From JAJFTV01 sp964426355 (GTDB lineage Bacteria; Chloroflexota; Anaerolineae; Anaerolineales; Anaerolineaceae): DNA of 9,615 nucleotides. This document shows positions 1 through 4,809 of this stretch, piece after piece. The notes below the pieces were generated by a model that searched no databases, was not told the origin of the DNA, and worked only from the letters and a program-made list of their open reading frames with translations. The number at the start of each line of letters is the position of its first letter. Positions within the stretch are counted from its first letter, which is position 1. The stretch lies in the NCBI GenBank assembly GCA_964426355.1, contig CAYRRA010000167.1:1-9615 (forward strand), in the 5' to 3' direction. Position numbers and translations under genes: made by a program.

Positions 1-33
1 TGATGCAAAGCACAATTTGAACCTAGAGGAAAT

Positions 34-621
34 TTAGGAAGTAAGCAAACCCTCTGCAACCGCGCGCGCCAGCAAGTGATGTGCATACTGCCATAAAGCA
101 TCCGAACCGGGCTGAATATTGAGGATGTTTTTCTCAACCATCTCCGGTGTGATCTCGTGCTCTCGCCAGGATTTTCCGTTGGAATGGAAATTCTGCAGCA
201 GGGGCAGCAAACGATCCATCGCCTTGGCAAAACGCGCATCTGCGCTTGTCTTGCCCTCAAACTCATGCCAGAGTGTTTTCAGTTCTGTCGCCTGGTCAAC
301 GGGCAACATCCCAAACAACGTTTCTGCAGCCTGAGTTTCCTTTTCCGCTTGGTCAGCCTGATCGGCAGCATAGATATAGGTGTCGCCTGCGATAATCTCA
401 ACAATATCGTGGATCAGCAGCATCTTCACCACGCGAAAGACATCCACCGTTTCGTTGGCGTACTCCGCCAACAGTACTGCCTGGAGTGCAACCTGCCAGG
501 AATGTTCAGCAGTGTTCTCCAGCCGTTCCCCGCCGTTAATATAGTTGCGGCGCAGCACGTTTTTCAGCTTATCCATTTCCAGGATAAAGCTGACCTGGCT
601 GTCCAGGCGGTTCTGATCCAT
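34..621 (-). CDS. HD-domain hydrolase, YfbR/HDDC2-like (5'-deoxynucleotidase type)
   Basis: The 195-residue protein belongs to the small HD-domain phosphohydrolases related to YfbR and HDDC2, cytosolic metal-dependent enzymes that remove phosphate from (deoxy)nucleoside 5'-monophosphates. The metal-binding set is visible: H40 in AEHSW, H71-D72 in LLIHDIVE, and D136 in AKAMDRLL. E75 and D80 (IVEIIAGDTY) match the family's conserved second shell. Length and the LEMDKLKNVLRR opening are normal for the family. The start at 621 lies 16 nt after the bfr stop codon with no strong Shine-Dalgarno, which suggests translation coupled to bfr. M16 is an alternative start, but the residues before it also look family-like. 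The substrate is inferred from the family. A role in nucleotide clean-up is plausible, and any functional link to iron storage is only positional. Confidence 0.88.
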   Translation of the reverse strand: MDQNRLDSQVSFILEMDKLKNVLRRNYINGGERLENTAEHSWQVALQAVLLAEYANETVDVFRVVKMLLIHDIVEIIAGDTYIYAADQADQAEKETQAAETLFGMLPVDQATELKTLWHEFEGKTSADARFAKAMDRLLPLLQNFHSNGKSWREHEITPEMVEKNILNIQPGSDALWQYAHHLLARAVAEGLLTS

Positions 622-637
622 CTAATGGCTCTTTTTC

Positions 638-1105
638 TTAACCGATCTGCCCGGCGAGGTAATTCTGAATACCCATCTGCTCAATCTGTTCGAGCTGGGT
701 TTCGATCCAGTCCAGGTGGTCTTCCTCATCCTTCAAAATCGAGGCAAATAACTGGCGGGTCCCCTGATCGTCCGCTTCCCTGGCAAGACGAACAGCTTCA
801 TTGTAAAGCTTTACTGCTTCAAATTCAGCAGTCCAATCGCTCTTAAGCTGTTTTTCAACCGAAGGTCCGATATGAATCTCATTGAGCACGCTGACGTTCG
901 GGACACCTTCAAGGAAGAGGATGCGACCGATCAATTGCTCGGCATGTTTCATTTCCTGGATGGCGCGTTTTTCAATCAGCTCATGCAAGCCACCATAACC
1001 CCAATCAGCGCACATTTCGGAATGCACCATATACTGGTTGATCGCGGTCAATTCCTCAGCGAGCATTTGATTTAGTTTTTCGATAACTTTTTCATTGCCT
1101 TTCAT
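638..1105 (-). CDS. bfr: Bacterioferritin
   Basis: This 155-residue protein is a bacterioferritin, the 24-subunit cytosolic shell that oxidises Fe(II) at a di-iron ferroxidase centre and stores iron as a ferric mineral. All ferroxidase ligands sit at the canonical positions: E18, E51, H54, E94, E127 and H130, with Y25 nearby. M52, the axial ligand of the inter-subunit haem in characterised bacterioferritins, is also present, so haem binding is likely. The four-helix bundle plus short C-terminal helix accounts for the full length. The frame stays open 21 codons further upstream, but the ATG at 1105 is chosen because AAGGAGA lies 5 nt before it (1111-1117) and it gives the classic MKGNEKVIEKLN start. 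The HD-domain gene follows after 16 nt. A candidate promoter lies about 160 nt upstream; I saw no Fur box. Confidence 0.96.
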   Translation of the reverse strand: MKGNEKVIEKLNQMLAEELTAINQYMVHSEMCADWGYGGLHELIEKRAIQEMKHAEQLIGRILFLEGVPNVSVLNEIHIGPSVEKQLKSDWTAEFEAVKLYNEAVRLAREADDQGTRQLFASILKDEEDHLDWIETQLEQIEQMGIQNYLAGQIG

Positions 1106-1110
1106 ATTCG

Positions 1111-1117
1111 TCTCCTT
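1111..1117 (-). promoter_or_regulatory. Shine-Dalgarno fixing the bfr start
   Basis: On the minus strand AAGGAGA is followed by 5 nt and the ATG at 1105. It decides against the longer open frame, whose upstream ATG at 1168 has no comparable site and would add 21 residues foreign to bacterioferritins. Confidence 0.85.
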
Positions 1118-1240
1118 ATTAGTAATTAGCCGAATCGTTGTTGTCCTGAGCCCAGGTTGGAAGGTCACACATTCCTAAACGTGAAACACACTTCAAAATG
1201 GGGGTTTCTCCATCTCCCCGGCATTCAGGTTTTCAAATTG

Positions 1241-1286
1241 AAAAGGATGGCTTTTTGTGTCTTTTCTTATTGTACACCATCCTTTT
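1241..1286. repeat. Inverted repeat A (10-bp perfect arms, 26-nt loop)
   Basis: AAAAGGATGG at 1241-1250 is the exact reverse complement of CCATCCTTTT at 1277-1286. The candidate -10 element of bfr lies inside the loop. It is the first of a series of inverted repeats in the degV-bfr spacer. It could be an operator pair or an RNA hairpin in the bfr leader. Confidence 0.75.
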
Positions 1287-1296
1287 ACACACACAA
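1269..1296 (-). promoter_or_regulatory. Candidate sigma70-type promoter for bfr
   Basis: On the minus strand TTGTGT (1296-1291) is separated by 16 nt from TACAAT (1274-1269). Transcription would begin near 1262 and leave a leader of about 157 nt before bfr. The spacer contains one arm of a 10-bp inverted repeat whose other arm lies just downstream of the start point, an arrangement compatible with regulation. This is motif reading only; the -35 is weak. Confidence 0.4.
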
Positions 1297-1303
1297 ATTA
1301 ATT

Positions 1304-1327
1304 TTTCAGACAACCGGCATCCTGAAA
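1304..1327. repeat. Short inverted repeat (6-bp arms, 12-nt loop)
   Basis: TTTCAG at 1304-1309 pairs with CTGAAA at 1322-1327. On its own it would be unremarkable. It is listed because it sits between the larger inverted repeats of the same spacer. Confidence 0.45.
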
Positions 1328-1334
1328 CTGCCTG

Positions 1335-1387
1335 TGTAATCGGCTGAAAGTCTTTTTCCAAAGAGATTGAAAAAACAGCCGATTACA
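1335..1387. repeat. Inverted repeat B (12-bp perfect arms, 29-nt loop)
   Basis: TGTAATCGGCTG at 1335-1346 is perfectly complementary to CAGCCGATTACA at 1376-1387. The loop has a T-rich left part (TTTTTC) and an A-rich right part (GAAAAA) that could extend the stem. It lies downstream of degV on the minus strand and may act as a terminator-like or RNA-stabilising hairpin, but no U-tract directly follows the arm. Confidence 0.8.
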
Positions 1388-1391
1388 TGAG

Positions 1392-1443
1392 GTAATTCGC
1401 CAGAAAAAATCACAAGTTTTTGAAGATACTTTTGGCGAATTAC
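1392..1443. repeat. Inverted repeat C (11-bp perfect arms, 30-nt loop)
   Basis: GTAATTCGCCA at 1392-1402 is perfectly complementary to TGGCGAATTAC at 1433-1443. It begins 4 nt after repeat B and has nearly the same architecture (arm length, loop length, outer GTAAT/ATTAC ends) with a different inner sequence. Like B, it is the first structure met by transcription leaving degV. Confidence 0.8.
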
Positions 1444-1474
1444 TCTGGTTCTCAAAAAAACAAAATACAAAAAA

Positions 1475-2308
1475 TCATTTGACCAGGTAGAGAATACCGA
1501 TGGTATCTGGACCGCAGTGACTTGAAATCACGCTCCCTGCCATGGTAATAAGCACCTCTTCCGGTGCAGCTATGCGCCGAATTTCACTCGCCAGGAACTC
1601 GGCATCTTTTCGACAATTGGCATGGGTCACAAACACGCGCTGGCGATCCAGGTTGGGCAGGTCAGCTTCAAAACTGGCTAACATCGATTCAAGCGCTTTT
1701 GCACGCGTGCCGCGCAGCTTGTCCTTCACACCCATGCAACCATCGGGTTTTACTTCAATCACCGGTCGAATCCTGAGCAGGCTGCCCACTACTGCCTGCA
1801 AAGCACTGCAGCGCCCACCTTTATACAGGTATTCCATCGTTTCCAGCACAAAAGAGGTGCGCACCCGCGGGATGCAGGAAAGGATATCCTCTTTGATTTG
1901 CGCGACGGAATAACCCTGGTCACGCAGTTGGGCAGCACGCAGCACCAACAGACCAATACCCGTAGACAGGTTGAGCGAATCGATAATACAAACCCTCCCG
2001 TCAGAGAGTTCATCCGCAGCCAGGCTGGCATTTTGGATACTGGCTGACAACTGGGATGAGATTCCGATATAGATGTTTTCACCAGGCGTCTGGAAGTACT
2101 GTTTGTAATCGCCTACAGAACGAGCTGCTGTTTTTGGCAGTTGACCTGCCTTTGCAACCAGTTCAAACAACCTGGGAGCATCCAGATCAACGCCATCCTG
2201 ATATTCCTGTTCGGCAATATGCACCAGCAACGGGACCACATTCACCCGGTATTTACTGGAAAGTTCTATCCCCAAATCGGCTGTGCTATCGGTATAAATA
2301 TTGATCAT
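1475..2308 (-). CDS. DegV family protein (fatty-acid-binding, FakB-like)
   Basis: The 277-residue protein is a full-length DegV family member. Members bind a long-chain fatty acid, and the FakB proteins of Firmicutes present it to the kinase FakA to make acyl-phosphate for phospholipids. Visible family marks are the N-terminal IYTDSTADL (4-12), the PKTAARS fatty-acid-site segment (59-65, usually T-S-x-P-S), ISSQLSAS (83-90), the LYKGGRCSA strand-loop (161-169), LLRIRPVIEV (177-186) and the C-terminal SHCGPDTIGI (263-272). The protein is soluble, with no signal peptide or membrane span. The ATG at 2308 gives a typical start but has no Shine-Dalgarno; an extended -10 is immediately upstream (see 2315-2323). 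A FakA partner is not in the window. Specific lipid and pathway are inferred from the family. Confidence 0.93.
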   Translation of the reverse strand: MINIYTDSTADLGIELSSKYRVNVVPLLVHIAEQEYQDGVDLDAPRLFELVAKAGQLPKTAARSVGDYKQYFQTPGENIYIGISSQLSASIQNASLAADELSDGRVCIIDSLNLSTGIGLLVLRAAQLRDQGYSVAQIKEDILSCIPRVRTSFVLETMEYLYKGGRCSALQAVVGSLLRIRPVIEVKPDGCMGVKDKLRGTRAKALESMLASFEADLPNLDRQRVFVTHANCRKDAEFLASEIRRIAAPEEVLITMAGSVISSHCGPDTIGILYLVK

Positions 2309-2314
2309 GTACGC

Positions 2315-2323
2315 ATTTTATCA
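2315..2323 (-). promoter_or_regulatory. Extended -10 element at the degV-family start (possible leaderless mRNA)
   Basis: The minus strand reads TGATAAAAT (2323-2315), an extended -10 (TGn plus TAAAAT). The ATG begins 6 nt after it, so transcription would start at or within a base or two of the A of the ATG. No good -35 is seen, as is common for extended -10 promoters. The gene lacks a Shine-Dalgarno, which agrees with a leaderless transcript. Confidence 0.4.
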
Positions 2324-2512
2324 TTAATCATCCCGCTATTTCGGAAATTCGGTATTTTCAATATGAAACAGACAACATCTGTCCACTTTTGTACACCATT
2401 TTTCACTGGAAATTTCTCGTCCTCTGTGACAAAATTACCAGGTTTTGCATGTTCTCCTTTAATTCGGGAAAACGTTATCGAATATCACCCACCTCCCTTA
2501 ATCGGTAGATTT

Positions 2513-2550
2513 TTGTAAAAATAGTGCGGCTTTGCTGCCAATTTTTACAA
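2513..2550. terminator. Hairpin between msrA and degV (10-bp perfect arms, 18-nt loop)
   Basis: TTGTAAAAAT at 2513-2522 is the exact complement of ATTTTTACAA at 2541-2550, with GGC/GCC able to pair inside the loop. It lies about 110 nt beyond the msrA stop on the minus strand, with A-rich then T-rich arms and a further T-run after the stem. It may end msrA transcription, but the AT-rich stem is weak for an intrinsic terminator. Confidence 0.45.
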
Positions 2551-2564
2551 CATACCTGGCATTC

Positions 2565-2584
2565 GTCACACATCGTGTGTAGAC
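2565..2584. repeat. Short dyad in the msrA-degV spacer
   Basis: GTC-ACACA (2565-2572) and TGTGT-A-GAC (2576-2584) flank TCG and form an eight-pair dyad with one unpaired A. It could be a protein-binding site or a small hairpin in the msrA 3' region. Nothing more can be said. Confidence 0.4.
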
Positions 2585-2660
2585 AACAAAATCCAACGCT
2601 GGCGAATAACAAAAATCATCGGTTGACTTGCAAATCCAATCCGGAAAGGTTGTCCATTTC

Positions 2661-3242
2661 TTAGACATTGCCGGGACTCTTTTTTAACCTGTCCTGAAAG
2701 CGCTTTCGAAACTTGGCTACTTTGGGGGCAACCACAACCATGCAGTATCCCTGGTAGGGGTTCTTTTCATAATACCGTTGATGGTAATCTTCAGCCGGGT
2801 AAAATTTTTGCAGCGGGACAATTTCTGTGACAATCTGTGCAGACCAGATACCCGCCCGCTCTATCTCACCCATTACCTCCTGCGCCGCCTGCTGCTGCGC
2901 CTCATCCTGATAGAGGATGATCGATCGGTATTGTGTGCCCACATCAGCACCCTGCCGGTTTAGCGTTGTGGGGTCGTGTATCGTAAAAAATACCTCTAAC
3001 AGTTCAGAAAAAGAAATCTTCTCCGGATCAAAACGAACATGGACAACCTCCGCATGCCCGGTCATCCCGCTGCAAACCTGGTGGTAATTCGGGTTCGGCT
3101 TGGATCCACCCGCATACCCCACCACCACATCCTGCACCCCTTCCAAATCTCTGAAGATGGGTTCCAGGCACCAAAAACAGCCTCCTCCCAGCGTGGCATA
3201 CTGTGTACCAATCGAAGAATCGTTCCTTTGCTGTTCGTTCAT
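2661..3242 (-). CDS. msrA: Peptide-methionine (S)-S-oxide reductase MsrA
   Basis: This 193-residue cytosolic enzyme reduces the S-epimer of methionine sulfoxide in proteins, repairing oxidative damage. The active-site motif GCFWC is at 21-25, with C22 as the catalytic cysteine. The substrate-pocket and acid residues lie in SGMTGHAEVVHV (58-69; E65) and VGYAGG (41-46). GTQYRS (102-107) is the conserved strand, and C167 (GYCMVVVAPKVAKFRKRF) is near the C terminus; C57 and C167 are candidates for resolving cysteines. Length matches stand-alone MsrA, and no MsrB domain is fused. The start at 3242 is chosen because GGAGGT lies 4-5 nt upstream; a longer open frame would add 26 residues with no family match. 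msrA is divergent from padR. The downstream degV-family gene is over 350 nt away, so co-transcription is doubtful. Confidence 0.97.
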   Translation of the reverse strand: MNEQQRNDSSIGTQYATLGGGCFWCLEPIFRDLEGVQDVVVGYAGGSKPNPNYHQVCSGMTGHAEVVHVRFDPEKISFSELLEVFFTIHDPTTLNRQGADVGTQYRSIILYQDEAQQQAAQEVMGEIERAGIWSAQIVTEIVPLQKFYPAEDYHQRYYEKNPYQGYCMVVVAPKVAKFRKRFQDRLKKSPGNV

Positions 3243-3272
3243 GTGACCTCCAATATAAAACCAATTTGGGTA

Positions 3273-3286
3273 CCAGGCTTGCCTGG
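3273..3286. repeat. Perfect 14-nt dyad in the msrA leader
   Basis: CCAGGC-TT-GCCTGG sits 31 nt upstream of the msrA start codon, within the predicted 5' leader. Further CCTGG/CCAGG words nearby offer alternative pairings. It may fold in the msrA leader RNA or bind a regulator. Function is unknown. Confidence 0.5.
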
Positions 3287-3334
3287 CATTGATATTCCCA
3301 GGTAGTTTCATTGTAGTCACTATTTCTTTGTATT

Positions 3335-3362
3335 TTATTAGAATTAATTGAAATATTTACAA
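3335..3362 (-). promoter_or_regulatory. Candidate promoter for msrA
   Basis: On the minus strand TTGTAA (3362-3357) is followed after 16 nt by TAATAA (3340-3335), in a strongly AT-rich stretch. Transcription would start near 3328, giving a leader of about 85 nt. Another possible -35 (TTGACG) lies slightly upstream. Several AT-rich alternatives overlap, so the exact elements are uncertain. Confidence 0.35.
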
Positions 3363-3387
3363 AATATTCAATCACCGTCAATTTCCC

Positions 3388-3416
3388 TTGACAAGCGGTT
3401 TGGAATACGATAATAT
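3388..3416 (+). promoter_or_regulatory. Near-consensus sigma70-type promoter for padR
   Basis: TTGACA (3388-3393) is followed by exactly 17 nt and TAATAT (3411-3416). This matches the consensus in all six -35 positions and five of six -10 positions. Transcription would start near 3423, inside the palindrome cluster. Such a strong promoter covered by operators is what a repressible operon needs. Confidence 0.8.
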
Positions 3417-3450
3417 ATCGCTTAACTGTATACAGTATACCGATATATCG
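3408..3450. promoter_or_regulatory. Triple palindromic operator, probable PadR binding region
   Basis: Three dyads lie in 43 nt: CGATA-ATA-TATCG (3408-3420), which contains the -10; the perfect 12-mer ACTGTATACAGT (3425-3436) at the transcription start; and the perfect 10-mer CGATATATCG (3441-3450). The outer two are versions of the same CGATA...TATCG site. PadR regulators commonly repress their own operon by binding dyads over the promoter. That PadR binds here is inferred from position and symmetry. Confidence 0.7.
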
Positions 3451-3476
3451 CCGTACTGAATAACAAAGGAGTTGTT

Positions 3477-3806
3477 ATGAACATCAACAAATTTCTACCG
3501 ATGACCGAAACGACTTACTACATCATGCTTTCCCTGTTAATGCCACTACACGGATATGCCATCATGCAGCGCGTAAAAGAGCTCAGCAGCGGCAGCGTGG
3601 AACTGGCTCCCGGCACGCTGTACGGCGCACTGGAAAACTTGAAGAAACAGAAACTGATCGACCTGGTGCCCGACCCGAATGAAACCAGGCGAAAGACGTA
3701 TATCCTCACTGAAATGGGACGAGAAGTTATCACGCTCGAATTTGAGCGCATGAAAACGCTCATCAGCATCAGCGAACCGATTCTACATGGAGAAAAACAA
3801 CTATGA
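3477..3806 (+). CDS. PadR-family transcriptional repressor
   Basis: The 109-residue protein is a compact (s-PadR type) winged-helix DNA-binding regulator. Helix-turn-helix and recognition helix run from about 12 to 62: LSLLMPLHGYAIMQ, then VELAPGTLYGALENL, the hallmark of the family (usually ISPGTLYxxLxxLExxGLI). The wing follows as RRKTYILTEMGREVI (71-85), and a short C-terminal helix provides dimerisation. AAAGGAG lies 6 nt before the ATG. The gene follows a strong promoter overlaid by dyads, so autorepression is likely. Its stop overlaps the start of a DUF2812 membrane protein (ATGA), the usual companion of PadR regulators of this group. The inducer is unknown; relatives respond to phenolic acids, drugs or envelope stress, but nothing here identifies a ligand. 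Confidence 0.95.
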   Translation: MNINKFLPMTETTYYIMLSLLMPLHGYAIMQRVKELSSGSVELAPGTLYGALENLKKQKLIDLVPDPNETRRKTYILTEMGREVITLEFERMKTLISISEPILHGEKQL

Positions 3807-4423
3807 ACACCCAGACCAAAACCGTCTACCCCATCTTCTTCTCCTTTGAAAAAGAAGAAGTCTGGCTTGAAGAAATGTCTACCCAGGGCTGGCTGCTGGT
3901 CAGAGCCCCTGGGTTTGGATACACCTTTGAAAAGGCTGAACCACAGAAGCGCGCCTTTAAAATCGATTATCGCTATTTCAAAAACCAGGCAGATATGGAG
4001 GATTACCTCTCCCTCTTTGAAGACAGCGGTTGGCAGTATGTGAAGCCCAACAAACATCAATACAGTTACTATTTTTACAGCAGCAGTGAAGACGCCCCCC
4101 AGGACATCTTTTCCGATGTTCCCTCCAGGGCACAGCGCAGCTTGCGGGCTGCACAATATTCCACCTACACGATGTTCCTGGTGATGCTGCCGTATCTCGC
4201 GCTCTACCTCAGCGGCACAATTCGCCTGGACGAAATAGGCTATCTCACACCTGGTCTCTGGCAGATGCAGGGATTGGAATTCATCCGGCATTTCCTCTTT
4301 GAAACGCCATTCGTCGTCATGCGGGTGGTTACCGGTTTATTCCCGCTCTTCGTCCTGCTCGCGATGCTTATTTTTTATTTGCAAGCTTATCGATCATACA
4401 AACAAAAGGTGAAGCATTTGTAA
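3803..4423 (+). CDS. DUF2812-domain membrane protein in PadR operon
   Basis: The 206-residue protein has an N-terminal DUF2812-type domain (about 8-92) with the family's characteristic order: FSFEKEEVWLEEMSTQGW, an aromatic-rich FGYTFEKAE strand, the YRYF segment, the DMEDYLSLFEDSGWQYV segment and a Tyr-rich strand. Two hydrophobic segments follow, about 121-140 and 171-193, and a short basic tail ends QAYRSYKQKVKHL. It is most likely an inner-membrane protein with the DUF2812 domain in the cytosol. The start overlaps the padR stop by 4 nt, with GGAG about 10 nt upstream, so translation is coupled. The molecular function of DUF2812 proteins is not established to my knowledge. The fixed pairing with PadR suggests a sensor or antagonist of the repressor or an envelope-stress effector. 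Confidence 0.85.
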   Translation: MNTQTKTVYPIFFSFEKEEVWLEEMSTQGWLLVRAPGFGYTFEKAEPQKRAFKIDYRYFKNQADMEDYLSLFEDSGWQYVKPNKHQYSYYFYSSSEDAPQDIFSDVPSRAQRSLRAAQYSTYTMFLVMLPYLALYLSGTIRLDEIGYLTPGLWQMQGLEFIRHFLFETPFVVMRVVTGLFPLFVLLAMLIFYLQAYRSYKQKVKHL

Positions 4424-4493
4424 CACAGAAAAAAAAGAAAGAAGCTATCCCGGCTTTTAGAAGCGTCTACCCGGGTGTATGCACACAGCGTAA

Positions 4494-4543
4494 CCTGCCA
4501 GGCAGGGGCAACGGTGATCCCTCGCTTGCGCTTCGGGATGACA
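4494..4543 (-). repeat. REP-like repeat, copy 1
   Basis: The unit has two parts: the dyad CCTGCC-A-GGCAGG (4494-4506) and, after a short spacer, a module with GTGATCCCTCGCTT (4515-4528) and CGGGATGACA (4534-4543). ATCCC and GGGAT within the module can pair as a stem. Read on the minus strand it begins TGTCATCCCGAAGCG, a type of dispersed intergenic palindrome common in bacteria. The second copy is 112 nt downstream in the same orientation. Confidence 0.75.
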
Positions 4544-4555
4544 ACCTGGGCGTAC

Positions 4556-4587
4556 TTTCCTCCTGAGCAGAGCGAAGGATCGACCTG
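4556..4587 (+). repeat. REP-like repeat, diverged inverted copy
   Basis: TCCTGAGCAGAGCGAAGGAT at 4561-4580, followed by CGACC, resembles the reverse complement of the other copies (CCGAAGCGCAAGCGAGGGATCACC). It lies between them in the opposite orientation. Alternating orientation is typical of REP clusters. The match is partial. Confidence 0.5.
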
Positions 4588-4605
4588 AACCGATGCACTG
4601 CAACA

Positions 4606-4658
4606 CTGCCTGGCAGGCAGAACCAATGGTGATCCCTCGCTTACCTTTCGGGATGACA
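4606..4658 (-). repeat. REP-like repeat, copy 2
   Basis: CTGCCTG-G-CAGGCAG (4606-4620) is a 7-bp dyad followed by a module nearly identical to copy 1: GGTGATCCCTCGCTT then TTTCGGGATGACA. The only notable difference is in the middle (ACC in place of GCG). Both the dyad and the module are repeated at the same spacing, so the whole 50-nt unit is the repeat. Confidence 0.75.
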
Positions 4659-4809
4659 ATATGGGTTGCGTTCCAATGCCCCCTCAAACCCAACAATACC
4701 CATTGCGCCTTGCCGAACCCAATCACCGTTTACTAATTACGAATCACCTATCAAGGATTACTACCCCATAACTCATTTTGTGGACAGTCACTTTCATCTC
4801 ACCAATTCC

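Larger units (their letters stand above)
2309..2660. other. Long gene-free spacer between msrA and the degV-family gene
   Basis: About 350 nt, AT-rich, without a convincing reading frame on either strand. It holds the degV extended -10 at its left end, the 10-bp-arm hairpin at 2513-2550 and the dyad at 2565-2584. A 125-codon plus-strand frame that crosses it begins inside degV antisense, has no ribosome binding site and no recognisable protein character. Confidence 0.6.
4424..4809. other. Gene-free, repeat-bearing region between DUF2812 and OYE genes (convergent)
   Basis: The stretch lies between the ends of two convergent genes. Its left half (4494-4658) contains REP-like palindromic repeats, described separately. 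Its right half (about 4680-4800) is AT-richer and shows only short similar words such as TTACTAATTACGAATCACC, with no gene-like frame. Open frames seen on both strands are made of the repeats themselves or run antisense to the OYE gene. Confidence 0.65.

Noticed and set aside
157..846. 229-codon plus-strand frame opposite the HD and bfr genes
   Set aside because: Spans two genes on the other strand whose catalytic residues are all recognisable, so it is a shadow.
2309..2335. Fur-box-like AT-rich words (GATGATTAATGATAAAAT) before the degV-family gene
   Set aside because: Not symmetric enough to match a 7-1-7 or 19-bp Fur box. The sequence is better explained as an extended -10 in an AT-rich region.
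3518..4291. 257-codon minus-strand frame antisense to padR and DUF2812
   Set aside because: It is opposite two well-supported genes with domain matches, a strong promoter and ribosome binding sites. Its translation is low-complexity and unlike any known protein.
4494..4658. Short CRISPR array
   Set aside because: Only two direct units with an inverted diverged copy between them, internal palindromes larger than CRISPR repeats, unequal spacing and no cas genes. REP-like repeats explain it better.
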